DNA of 27,073 nt, from assembly GCA_009731375.1 (NCBI GenBank), contig BJOX01000112.1:594144-621216 (forward strand). Direction: 5' to 3'. Made by a program: the position numbers and the translations under genes. This stretch comes from Paulinella micropora. Its lineage: Eukaryota; Cercozoa; Imbricatea; Euglyphida. Position 1 is the first letter of the stretch; each line of letters opens with the position of its first letter. The notes under the pieces were generated by a model that was not told where the DNA came from, made no database searches, and was given only the letters and a program-made list of their open reading frames with translations. Positions 1 through 7,960 of the stretch are shown here, piece by piece.

Positions 1-60
1 CTCTCCCTCTCTCTTTCTTTCATTCATTCAATCTCATTCATTCATCCATTTATTTATTCA
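1..60. repeat. CT and TTCA low-complexity tract
   Basis: The window opens in CTCTCC/CTTT and (ATTC)n repeats that fade into (TTTA)n. No coding signal is visible. The array probably continues to the left of the window. Confidence 0.8.
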
Positions 61-139
61 TGGGTATGAGGCTGTGCGAGTTTATTTTATGTTCCTATCT
101 AGAGCTCAATCAATCCATCTATCTATTGATTTATTTTTC

Positions 140-293
140 TCGGTCACCTCCACGAAATGTATGTGGGCAGGTTACCGATAAAACTACATATGCGGCGCGC
201 CAAATTTGACGTGTTTTGCGGGCTCGCCGGCCCGGCTCCGGCTCGCCCCGCAAAAACACGTCAAATTTGTGGCTAGCCGCATAGTATACTATT
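140..293 (+). mobile_element. Hairpin-forming foldback element, copy A
   Basis: The unit contains two nested palindromes. The small one has arms TCGGTCACC and GGTTACCGA. The large one has arms reading AAATTTGACGTGTTTTGCGG and its complement around a GC-rich loop of GGCTCGCCGGCCCGG type. The same unit occurs in opposite orientation at 8261-8411, with similarity ending sharply near ACTATTAT on one side and TCGGTCACC on the other. No protein is encoded. It resembles a non-autonomous foldback or MITE element. It could instead be the terminal repeat of a larger element, because the two copies face each other. I see no clear target-site duplication. Confidence 0.65.
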
Positions 294-420
294 ATTTATT
301 TGCGGTAGGCCGTCCAAAGGCCATTCCCTCACAACGGCGATAACGGCCCATAAATTTATTTCTACTTATCTCAAAGTCTCTTAACTCGTACCCTGTATGT
401 CCAATATAATATTGGACGCA
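294..420. other. Short unique spacer with a small palindrome
   Basis: This is mostly unique sequence between the foldback element and the CATA array. Near its end it has the palindrome GTCCAATATAATATTGGAC at about 401-419. Similar GTCCAA...TTGGACGCG signatures recur around 831-850 and 1114-1132, flanking the arrays. No exon is evident. Confidence 0.5.
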
Positions 421-829
421 GATACATACATACATACCATACATACCATACATACATACCATACATACCATACATACCATACATACATACATACATACAT
501 GCATGCATACATGCATGCATACATGCATACATACCATACATACCATACATACATACATACCATACATATCATACGTACATACATACATACATACATACCA
601 TACATACATACCATATATACATACATACATACCTACATACCATACATACCATACATACATACATACCATACATACATACCATACATACCATACATACATA
701 CATACATACCATACATACATACATACATACATACATACATACCATACATACCATACATACCATACATACATACATACATACATATATACATACATACATA
801 CATACATACATACCATACATACCATACAT
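421..829. repeat. (CATA)n array with CATAC pentamer interruptions
   Basis: About 400 bp of CATA tetramers are mixed with CATAC steps and a few CATG units. Translation in any frame gives only Tyr-Ile-His-Thr or Met-Tyr-Val-Cys cycles, so the long open frames here are compositional artefacts. Confidence 0.95.
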
Positions 830-858
830 GTCAAATGTTGGATGCGTACAGTCGTGTT

Positions 859-1110
859 GAGCCCAGCAAATTACCGCTTTTACCCTTAAATGTGGAAAAC
901 TTCATGTCCAAATGAGCCCTCCAAGCAAATTCCCGCTTTTACCCTTAAATTTGGACAACTTCACGTCCAAATGAGCCCTTCAATCAAATTCCCGCTTTTA
1001 CCCTTAAATGTGGACAACTTCACGTCCAAATGAGCCCTCCAGCAAATTCCCGCTTTTACCCTTAAATGTGGACAACTTCACGTCCAAATGAGCCCTCCAT
1101 TTTTCGACGC
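859..1110. repeat. 55-59 bp minisatellite, about 4.3 copies
   Basis: GAGCCC starts recur at 859, 914, 973, 1032 and 1090, giving periods of 55, 59, 59 and 58. Each unit carries CAAATTCCCGCTTTTACCC, then TTAAATGTGGACAACTTC and ACGTCCAAAT. The GGAC...GTCC pair makes each unit internally palindromic. The array is unlike the surrounding microsatellites in base composition. Confidence 0.9.
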
Positions 1111-1206
1111 CATGTCCAAAATTGGACGCGACCAAGGATAAGGGTTCATCCGTCTTTCTTTTTCTCTATTCTTACCTTTTTTTTTTTTTTTTTTTTTTTG
1201 CGGTAG

Positions 1207-1300
1207 GCTTTGCGGTACGGACCAGGCCATACAAAAAACAATTGCCGCAATTGTCCGGCAGATCAAGCGATATGGTCGATTGGACGAAAAAGATGCAGAG
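1207..1300 (+). CDS. Candidate internal exon encoding a charged helix
   Basis: A long poly-T tract (about 1179-1199) leads to an acceptor GCGGTAG, and a consensus donor GAG|GTATGT lies at 1301. One base plus 31 codons are open between them. The peptide begins [18 protein letters not shown] and ends RLDEKDAE, with the alternating hydrophobic and charged pattern of an amphipathic helix and no simple-repeat composition. The exon ends in phase 0, which matches the phase-0 exon candidates at 1872, 5910 and 7333. I do not recognise a family. The start codon must lie upstream, possibly outside the window. RNA evidence would be needed to be sure that it is expressed. Confidence 0.5.
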
Positions 1301-1329
1301 GTATGTTTATGAGTTGTTTGTACACACTC

Positions 1330-1384
<55 letters not shown>

Positions 1385-1387
1385 GAG

Positions 1388-1423
<36 letters not shown>

Positions 1424-1433
1424 ATATATACAT

Positions 1434-1474
<41 letters not shown>

Positions 1475-1481
1475 ACATCTT

Positions 1482-1527
<46 letters not shown>
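1330..1527. repeat. (CT)n-(TA)n-(GA)n-(TA)n compound microsatellite
   Basis: A CT run of about 30 bp (1330-1361), an AT block, a GA run of about 35 bp (1436-1471) and a second AT block (about 1486-1527) follow each other. The CT and GA runs are mutually complementary around the AT block, so the segment can form one long hairpin. It lies in the putative intron after the exon ending at 1300. Confidence 0.9.
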
Positions 1528-1529
<2 letters not shown>

Positions 1530-1631
1530 ACACATACTCACACACACTGCGTTCCCTCCCTCCTCCTTCCCCGTTTGTGGTTGTGTATATGTGTGATTAT
1601 GTACATGCATGTGTGTACTTATGTATGTCCG

Positions 1632-1675
1632 TGAGACGCCATACATTCCAACCATCCCCCCCCCCCCCCCCCCCT
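1632..1675 (+). pseudogene. Possible partial duplicate of the 1872-1919 exon, running into poly-C
   Basis: GAGACGCCATACATTCCAAC here resembles the exon start at 1872 (ACGCCCTACGTTCC). The reading would be [11 protein letters not shown] against TPYVPPPLSQ. It then runs into about 19 C residues and an assembly gap. It may be a decayed duplicate or a chance resemblance. Confidence 0.3.
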
Positions 1676-1685
1676 NNNNNNNNNN
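1676..1685. other. Assembly gap (10 N) after poly-C
   Basis: Ten Ns follow a C homopolymer at about 1656-1674. The fixed length suggests a gap of unknown size. Confidence 0.95.
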
Positions 1686-1860
1686 GTGTTGTGTTGTGTA
1701 TGTGTGTGTGTGTGTGTGTGTGTCTGTGCGCGTGCGCGTGTGTATGCGCGTGCGTGTGTGCGCGTGCGTGCGCGCGCGTGCGTGCGTGCGCGCGCGTGCG
1801 TGCGTGCGTGTGCGTGTTGTGTGTGTATGTTGATGTATGTGCATGTATGTATGTATGCTC
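1686..1860. repeat. (GT)n / (GCGT)n array
   Basis: A GT dinucleotide run changes into alternating GCGCGTGC tracts and then TATG units. Alternating purine-pyrimidine DNA of this kind can adopt the Z form. No coding content is seen. Confidence 0.9.
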
Positions 1861-1871
1861 TTGTTCCATAG

Positions 1872-1919
1872 ACGCCCTACGTTCCCCCTCCTCTCTCACA
1901 AAACCACAATGATCCACCG
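1872..1919 (+). CDS. Candidate short proline-rich exon
   Basis: An acceptor TTCCATAG and a donor CCG|GTAGGC bound exactly 16 codons, read in phase 0 as TPYVPPPLSQNHNDPP. The phase matches the end of the candidate exon at 1300 and the start of the one at 5910, and the proline-rich character continues there. It is only 48 bp, so it rests mainly on its boundaries and on the fit with its neighbours. A similar sequence lies at 1632-1650. No family is recognised. Confidence 0.4.
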
Positions 1920-1941
1920 GTAGGCACTTCAAATACACACT

Positions 1942-2125
1942 TTATGTATGTATGTGTGTAATGTATGTATGAATGTAATGTAATGTATGTATGTATGTAT
2001 GTATGTATGTAGGTAGGTAGGTAGGTAGGTAGGTAGGTAGGTATGTAGGTAGGTAGGTAGGTAGGTTGGTAGGTAGGTAGGTAGGTAGGTACGTAGTATG
2101 TATGTATGTATTTGTACATTTATGT
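1942..2125. repeat. (TATG)n and (GGTA)n array
   Basis: TATG tetramers (1942-2010) switch to a pure GGTA block (about 2010-2093) and back to TATG. Confidence 0.95.
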
Positions 2126-2254
2126 AAGTATGTAATGTCATGTCGTGTCATATAATGTCATATAATGTAAAGAAATGAAATGTATGAAATTTTTTCTATG
2201 TTCTGTACGAATGTACGCATGTATGTGTCATATACTTTATTTTGCGCTCCAAAC

Positions 2255-2460
2255 TCATTCATTCATTCATTCATTCATTCGTTATTTCATACATACATAC
2301 ATACATACATACATACATGTATACATGCATACATACATATACATTCATACATTTTATACATACATACATACATACATACATATACATTCATACATTTCAT
2401 AAATGCATACATGCATACATACATACATACATACATACATGCATACATGCATACATATTT
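2255..2460. repeat. (ATTC)n and (CATA)n arrays
   Basis: An ATTC run (about 2257-2282) is followed by CATA tetramers with CATG variants. The block CATATACATTCATACATTT occurs twice (about 2334 and 2380), showing local duplication within the array. Confidence 0.9.
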
Positions 2461-2760
2461 TGATTGACAATAACTCATTAGTAAAAGAAGTTCTATTGAA
2501 TAAAAATCGGTTTGTGATGCATCCATTTCATATGATCCATTCATTATATACAGTATATACACAATATTATACGTATACATATACACAGAAGAAGGAGAGA
2601 TGGGATGAAAGCCTCAAAATTTTCCATACATGTGATATACTATATATATACAAATATATATATATATATATACATATATATATTTTTACATATATATATA
2701 TATATACTATATAACGTAATATGACATAACGTAGGATGTAACATGACCCATCTAAGCTAA
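2461..2760. other. AT-rich spacer with (TA)n
   Basis: This is mostly unique AT-rich sequence with a TA-rich tract at about 2638-2708. I see no exon with convincing splice sites. Confidence 0.5.
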
Positions 2761-2785
2761 ACTAATTATGATGATGATGATGATA

Positions 2786-2788
2786 ATA

Positions 2789-2856
<68 letters not shown>
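2786..2856 (-). repeat. (TTA)n 3' tail of the SINE
   Basis: A TAA/TTA trinucleotide run directly abuts the SINE body at its 3' end in the minus orientation, as expected for a simple-repeat SINE tail. Confidence 0.75.
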
Positions 2857-3087
2857 GTGCTTCTCTGTCAATGGCTGATGCAAATCTGCACATGCGCCTC
2901 CATCGTCTCACCCGTGAGGGGAGTACGAAGAATTGACGATAGGCTCTAATGACACCCCCGCACGGGCAGTTCCAACACTTCCAGACGGACCGGTATGTTC
3001 AATGAAAATACTGGTGGCACCGACGGGAATCGAACTGGCGACAGGGCCCAGATGGTAGAACTTGACCACTGGGCTATCACGGTGTCC
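2857..3087 (-). mobile_element. tRNA-derived SINE
   Basis: Read on the minus strand, the first 75 bases (3087 to 3013) look like a tRNA. There is an A-box TAGCCCAGTGG at 3076-3066 and a B-box AGTTCGATTCC at 3036-3026, about 40 nt apart. The acceptor-like ends GACACCG and CGGTGCC pair at 6 of 7 positions. The T-stem is poorly paired, so this is not a functional tRNA. A unique body of about 155 bp follows, then a (TTA)n tail. These are the hallmarks of a SINE transcribed by RNA polymerase III and moved by a partner LINE. It sits inside an ATA microsatellite, so a target duplication cannot be told apart from the repeat. Confidence 0.75.
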
Positions 3088-3154
<67 letters not shown>

Positions 3155-3240
3155 GAGAAGAAGAAGAAGAATGATAATGATAATAATAATCATAATAATC
3201 ATAATAATCATAATAAGAATCATAAGAATCATAATAAGAA
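3088..3240. repeat. (ATA)n with AAG and ATC variants
   Basis: An ATA trinucleotide run (to about 3153) is followed by AAGAAG, GATAAT and AATCATAAT units. It borders the 5' end of the SINE. Confidence 0.9.
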
Positions 3241-3640
3241 TAAGAACAAGAACAAGAACAAGAACAAGAACAAGAACATGAACAAGAACATGAACATGAG
3301 CATGAGCATGAGCATGAACATGAGCATGAACATGAACATGAACATGACATGACATGACATAACATAACCTAAGATAGCATAACATAACATAGCATAACAT
3401 AAAATTGCCTAAGATAGCATAACATAATATAGCATAACATAACATAACATAACATGACATGACATGACATAACATGACATGACATGACATAACATGACAT
3501 GACATGACATGACATAACATAACATAGCATAACATAACATAACATAACATACCATACATAACATAGCATAACATAGCATAACATAACATAACATAACATA
3601 ACATAGCATAACATAAGACATGACATGACATACTGTCATT
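3241..3640. repeat. (AAGAAC)n, (AACATG)n, (CATAA)n arrays
   Basis: Hexamers AAGAAC (3241-3280) grade into AACATG/AGCATG units, then into about 290 bp of five-base ACATA/ACATG/GCATA units. On the minus strand these give Met-Leu-Cys-Tyr-Val cycles that are not proteins. Confidence 0.9.
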
Positions 3641-3924
3641 AGTCTTCGATAGGAGGTTGCACACAGTTAAGCGAGCAGTACATCACAACATTAACCTTGC
3701 ATCCTTAGAACATTCTCATCTTTTCGTGTCATGTATGTGTGCCTTTTTGACTTCCAGTGTGTGCGGCACATTGAAACAACTCTTTTTCATAAGCAAAATT
3801 AAAATATATCATAACATTCATACATATATCTTTCTCACAACAAAGGCATAACATAAATAAAGAAGAATATCATAACAAAACGTAACATGCCATATTACAG
3901 CATAACATACTCCCTCGATATTTA
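3641..3924. other. Unique spacer with a fragment related to 4470-4510
   Basis: The sequence is mostly unique. TGCGGCACATTGAAAC at about 3760 resembles TGCGGCAGATTGAAAC at about 4474, within a candidate exon. The corresponding plus-strand peptide VCGTLKQLFF compares with CCGRLKRYF. This may be a decayed duplicate, and no complete exon is supported. Confidence 0.35.
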
Positions 3925-3958
3925 CTATTACTATTATTTTTAATTATTATCATTATTA

Positions 3959-4041
<83 letters not shown>

Positions 4042-4063
4042 GTTACTATTGTTGTTATTATTG

Positions 4064-4109
<46 letters not shown>
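3925..4109. repeat. (ATT)n array
   Basis: About 185 bp of ATT trinucleotides, with a short GTTGTT interruption near 4040-4075. Confidence 0.95.
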
Positions 4110-4111
<2 letters not shown>

Positions 4112-4175
4112 TTGATGGAGGTCGCACCAATTCAAGCCAGCAACAAAAAGAACCTTGATATTAAAATTCTTACCT

Positions 4176-4286
4176 GCTATGCATCTCTGTATCATGTCTT
4201 GCTTTTTGTGTGTGTGGTTTTTTTGTTTCTTTATGTTGACTATTCAAGCGATTTCGTTCTCGGCCTGTCTTTGCGTCCCGAACTTG

Positions 4287-4332
<46 letters not shown>

Positions 4333-4490
4333 GATCTATCTATCTATCTATCTATGCTATGCATCTCTAAATCATGTCTTGTTGTGTGTGTGGTTTTTTT
4401 TGTTTGTTTGTTTGTTTCTTTATGTTGACTACTCAAGCGATTTCGTTCTCGGCCAGTCTTTGCGTCCCGGGTGCTGCGGCAGATTGAAAC
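4176..4490. repeat. 180-bp tandem duplication with TATC core
   Basis: Two copies begin at 4176 and 4356 with GCTATGCATCTCT. They share ATCATGTCTTG, a GT-rich tract, TTTATGTTGACTA, TCAAGCGATTTCGTTCTCGG and TCTTTGCGTCCCG. Copy one then breaks into a (TCTA)n run, while copy two continues into unique sequence. The duplication predates or accompanied expansion of the tetranucleotide. Confidence 0.85.
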
Positions 4491-4534
4491 GTTATTTCCA
4501 CACGAAAAACGCGCTTTCAATTAACAAGCTGCAA
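4457..4534 (+). CDS. Possible basic exon at the end of the duplicated block
   Basis: An acceptor-like CTCGGCCAG and a donor-like CAA|GTACAA enclose 26 open codons in phase 0. The peptide starts SLRPGCCGRLKRYF and ends SINKLQ. The phase is compatible with the exons at 1872 and 5910. There is no strong polypyrimidine tract, and the first bases are shared with a truncated copy at about 4274. It could be intron sequence that is open by chance. Confidence 0.22.
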
Positions 4535-4539
4535 GTACA

Positions 4540-4542
<3 letters not shown>

Positions 4543-4577
<35 letters not shown>
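4543..4577. repeat. Poly-A tract
   Basis: An A homopolymer of about 35 bases. No retroposed gene body is recognisable on either side. Confidence 0.9.
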
Positions 4578-4579
<2 letters not shown>

Positions 4580-4659
4580 CATCAGTTAACTGGCCGACAA
4601 TGAAGTGTGAGAGGTCAAAAAAAGCACATGTCATATTACATTAATTACTCATAATATTT

Positions 4660-4863
4660 AGTAATACCTACCTACCTATCTCCCTACCTATCTACCTGCC
4701 TATTTACCTATCTTTCTTTCTATCTATCTTCCTATCTACCTATTTTCTATTTGTTCTCTCTGTCTCTCTATCTATTCTATCTATTTTAGTTTGCTGTGTC
4801 ATAGAAGAAACCACCCCCAGTCTACTTTCAGTCTGATCCTCAGGTTTTATTTTATTTGTCTAC

Positions 4864-4895
<32 letters not shown>

Positions 4896-4903
4896 TTATC
4901 TAT

Positions 4904-4955
<52 letters not shown>

Positions 4956-4990
4956 ATATCTATCTATATCTATCTATATCTATCTATCTA

Positions 4991-5044
<54 letters not shown>

Positions 5045-5119
5045 TTCTCCAGTCTACTTTCAGTCTGATCCTCAGGTTCTATTTGTCTATTTGTATACCT
5101 ATCTATCTATCTATCTATA

Positions 5120-5185
<66 letters not shown>

Positions 5186-5257
5186 CCTCAGTCTACTTTC
5201 AGTCTGATCCTCAGGTTCTATTTTATTTGTCTACCTATCTTTCTATCTATCTATCTA

Positions 5258-5302
<45 letters not shown>

Positions 5303-5315
5303 ATCTTTCTATCTT

Positions 5316-5358
<43 letters not shown>

Positions 5359-5460
5359 CTATCTGTCTATCTATCTATCTATCTATCTCTCTTTCTTTCT
5401 TTCTTTCTTTCTTTCTTTCCCCCAGTCTACTTTCAGTCTGATCCTCAGGTTCTCCTTCCT
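4660..5460. repeat. Higher-order TATC/TTTC array with a repeated 37-bp anchor
   Basis: The unique block CAGTCTACTTTCAGTCTGAT plus CCTCAGGTT recurs at about 4818, 5050, 5190 and 5423. Between copies lie (TATC)n then (TTTC)n runs of varying length. The larger unit is therefore anchor-TATC-TTTC, repeated three to four times with spacings of about 232, 140 and 233 bp. Confidence 0.9.
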
Positions 5461-5464
5461 TTCT

Positions 5465-5722
5465 GTTTTTTTTTTTTAATATATATGTATATATATATAT
5501 ATATATATTTTAACATACAAGCTGCCGTGTTATGTTATGTTATGCTATCATGTTATGCTATGCTGTATTACTATTATGTTATTTTGTGTTCTGTCAGGTT
5601 ATGTTATGTCATGTTAAATTATGCTATGTTTTGTTTTTTTGTTTTTCGTCTAATATTTTGTAATGTTATGTTATGTCATGTCCCTGCCATATCTTGTCAT
5701 GTTATGCTATCTATCTATTTAT

Positions 5723-5791
<69 letters not shown>

Positions 5792-5847
5792 GACCTACCT
5801 ACCTACCTACCTACCTACCTATCTACCTACCTACCTACCTACCTACC
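5465..5847. repeat. Poly-T/(AT)n, (TTATG)n, (TATC)n and (CTAC)n arrays
   Basis: A T-run and AT dinucleotides (5467-5510) are followed by degenerate TTATG pentamers (about 5527-5705), then TATC (5708-5790) and TACC (5793-5847) tetramers. Confidence 0.9.
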
Positions 5848-5909
5848 TTGCAACACGCACGTGTAACTTATTTACTAATATAAGTCTAGCTTACTGTGCG
5901 TCTGTACAG

Positions 5910-5997
5910 ACAAAACCACAACCAATTTTAACTCCCCCAAAGACAACGGAACGTCCGATTCAACAAACCCAGTATAAACCTCCTCCTCCCCCTCCTC
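5910..5997 (+). CDS. Candidate proline-rich exon, 5' part (runs into gap)
   Basis: An acceptor GTCTGTACAG, preceded by a modest pyrimidine tract, opens a phase-0 frame of 29 codons. It starts TKPQPILTPPKTTERP, continues IQQTQYK and ends in six prolines, where the sequence is lost in a 722-base gap. The composition is a mixed proline/threonine linker rather than a pure microsatellite product. It fits between the short proline-rich exon at 1872 and the alanine/proline segment after the gap. No family is recognised. Confidence 0.45.
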
Positions 5998-6719
5998 NNN
6001 NNNNNNNNNNNNNNNNNNNNNNNNNNNNNNNNNNNNNNNNNNNNNNNNNNNNNNNNNNNNNNNNNNNNNNNNNNNNNNNNNNNNNNNNNNNNNNNNNNNN
6101 NNNNNNNNNNNNNNNNNNNNNNNNNNNNNNNNNNNNNNNNNNNNNNNNNNNNNNNNNNNNNNNNNNNNNNNNNNNNNNNNNNNNNNNNNNNNNNNNNNNN
6201 NNNNNNNNNNNNNNNNNNNNNNNNNNNNNNNNNNNNNNNNNNNNNNNNNNNNNNNNNNNNNNNNNNNNNNNNNNNNNNNNNNNNNNNNNNNNNNNNNNNN
6301 NNNNNNNNNNNNNNNNNNNNNNNNNNNNNNNNNNNNNNNNNNNNNNNNNNNNNNNNNNNNNNNNNNNNNNNNNNNNNNNNNNNNNNNNNNNNNNNNNNNN
6401 NNNNNNNNNNNNNNNNNNNNNNNNNNNNNNNNNNNNNNNNNNNNNNNNNNNNNNNNNNNNNNNNNNNNNNNNNNNNNNNNNNNNNNNNNNNNNNNNNNNN
6501 NNNNNNNNNNNNNNNNNNNNNNNNNNNNNNNNNNNNNNNNNNNNNNNNNNNNNNNNNNNNNNNNNNNNNNNNNNNNNNNNNNNNNNNNNNNNNNNNNNNN
6601 NNNNNNNNNNNNNNNNNNNNNNNNNNNNNNNNNNNNNNNNNNNNNNNNNNNNNNNNNNNNNNNNNNNNNNNNNNNNNNNNNNNNNNNNNNNNNNNNNNNN
6701 NNNNNNNNNNNNNNNNNNN
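5998..6719. other. Assembly gap (722 N)
   Basis: The gap begins in a CCTCCTCCC repeat and ends in a CCTGCTCCTGC-type repeat. Both sides are Pro-coding in the same orientation, so the missing piece may be a proline-rich coding repeat. Confidence 0.95.
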
Positions 6720-6798
6720 ACCTGCTCCTGCTACTGCCCCTGCCCCTGCCCCGCAAGTAACAGAACACGTCGATGTTCCCCCAGCTCCTGCCGAGAGG
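6720..6798 (+). CDS. Candidate Pro/Ala-rich exon, 3' part
   Basis: From the gap edge, 26 codons read PAPATAPAPAPQVTEH and then VDVPPAPAER, ending at a consensus donor AGG|GTAACG at 6799. The exon ends in phase 0. Together with the segment at 5910 it suggests one proline-rich exon spanning the gap. This is consistent with a flexible stalk or linker. The frame would continue into the adjacent 41-42 bp minisatellite if the donor were not used. Confidence 0.45.
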
Positions 6799-6813
6799 GT
6801 AACGTTTGTCCTT

Positions 6814-7060
6814 TGCCTGACTACTTCCTTTTTGCCCCTGCTGTGTCCACTGCCTGACTACTTTCCTTTTTGTCCTTGCTCACAGTGCCCGCTGCCTGAC
6901 TACTGCCTTTTTGTCCTTGCTGACAGTGCCCGCTGCCTGGCTACTGCCTTTTTGTCCTTGCTCACAGTGCCCGCTGCCTGACTACTGCCTTTTTGTCCTT
7001 GCTGACAGTGCCCCGCTGCCTTTCTACTGCCTTTTTGTCCCCGCTGAGAATGCCAGCTGC
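6814..7060. repeat. 41-42 bp minisatellite
   Basis: Units of the form TGCCTGACTACTGCCTTTTT then GTCCTTGCTCACAGTGCCCG begin at 6851, 6893, 6934, 6975 and 7017 (periods 42, 41, 41, 42), with degenerate units on both sides. The period alternates between multiples and non-multiples of three, so it is unlikely to be coding throughout. Confidence 0.85.
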
Positions 7061-7124
7061 CCGAGCATAGCCGCTTTTTTGCCATTTGCTGACCCTTCCG
7101 CTACCGGACCCTGTACCATGATAC

Positions 7125-7275
7125 TTATTATTATTATTTTATTATCATTATTATTATCATTACTATTACTAATACTATTACTATTACTATTACTATTATT
7201 ACTATTATTATTATCATTATTATTATTACTATTATTATTGTTATTATTATTATTACTATTATTATTATTGTTATT
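7125..7275. repeat. (ATT)n / (ACT)n trinucleotide array
   Basis: TTATTATTA and ATTACTATT units over about 150 bp. They act as a spacer between the minisatellite and the next exon candidate. Confidence 0.9.
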
Positions 7276-7332
7276 GCATCTATTTGTTTTGAGTAAAACG
7301 TGGGTGTTTGTTATTGTTTGTGTTGTATATAG

Positions 7333-7386
7333 TTGCTCATGTCCGAGTACTACATGGCTCAGGCTCCTCAGCTGATGACCAAGCTA
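7333..7386 (+). CDS. Candidate short exon, 18 codons
   Basis: An acceptor GTATATAG and a consensus donor CTA|GTACGT bound exactly 18 codons in phase 0, read as [18 protein letters not shown]. The composition is normal for protein, and the sequence sits as an island between an ATT array and a TATC array. The phase agrees with the candidates ending at 1300, 1919 and 6798. It could join the phase-0 entry of the exon at 13293, directly or through exons hidden in the gap at 11792-12372. Confidence 0.45.
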
Positions 7387-7388
7387 GT

Positions 7389-7391
7389 ACG

Positions 7392-7458
<67 letters not shown>

Positions 7459-7508
7459 GTATATCTGTCTGCCTGTCTATCTATATATCAATCTATCTAT
7501 CTACCTAC

Positions 7509-7547
<39 letters not shown>

Positions 7548-7690
7548 CCTATCTATCTATCTATCTATATATCTATCTATCCATCTACTATCTGTCTGTC
7601 TGTCTGTCTATCTGTCTGTCTATCAATCTTTCTATCTGTCTGCCTGCCTGCCTGTCTAACAACTAACTAATTATCTGTCTGTCTGTCTTT
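7389..7690. repeat. (TATC)n / (TGTC)n array
   Basis: About 300 bp of TATC tetramers with CTAC, TGTC and TGCC variants, starting right behind the donor of the preceding exon candidate. Confidence 0.95.
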
Positions 7691-7842
7691 CCATCTTTTT
7701 GTTTACTTCATACTGTTTCATTTTACTCTAACCCTAACCCCAACCCCAACTTCGCATCCGGCTCATGTTTCAATCTCTTTCTTACTTAATTACATCTTTC
7801 AAGAAAAACCACACAGACATACACCTCTTGGGTAAAACCCCG

Positions 7843-7960
7843 TTCTACACCACCAGATTTCCGGGTTCTGGGTGCAAAAGTGGCCACCACAGGCCAGGCT
7901 TTTCAGGAAAGCAAACCCAGAAAGTGGCACCAGGAACCCGAGATTCTGGGCGGTGTAGAA
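7843..7960. mobile_element. 118-bp foldback sequence
   Basis: The left arm starts TTCTACACCACCAGATTTC and the right arm ends GATTCTGGGCGGTGTAGAA. The two are imperfect reverse complements over about 40 bp (TTCTACACC, CCAGA, CGGGTTC and TGG blocks). A second hairpin follows at about 7992-8046 (CCTTCTCAAC...GTTGAGAAG). No coding potential is supported. It is probably a small MITE or a structured RNA-like palindrome. Confidence 0.55.

Noticed and set aside
292-915. Open frames of up to 180 codons on both strands across the CATA array
   Set aside because: The translations are pure tetranucleotide cycles (Tyr-Ile-His-Thr and Met-Tyr-Val-Cys) with no splice or start context.
3013-3087. Functional tRNA gene on the minus strand
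   Set aside because: A and B boxes are good, but the T-stem is badly paired, the anticodon arm is unclear and the sequence continues into a SINE body with a repeat tail.
3077-3664. 195-codon minus-strand frame
   Set aside because: It consists of poly-Ile/Leu and Met-Leu-Cys-Tyr-Val cycles from ATA and CATAA repeats joined through the SINE head.
7729-7750. Telomere repeat (CTAACCC, CCAACCCCAAC)
   Set aside because: There are only about two perfect units at the end of a TGTC array, too short to interpret.
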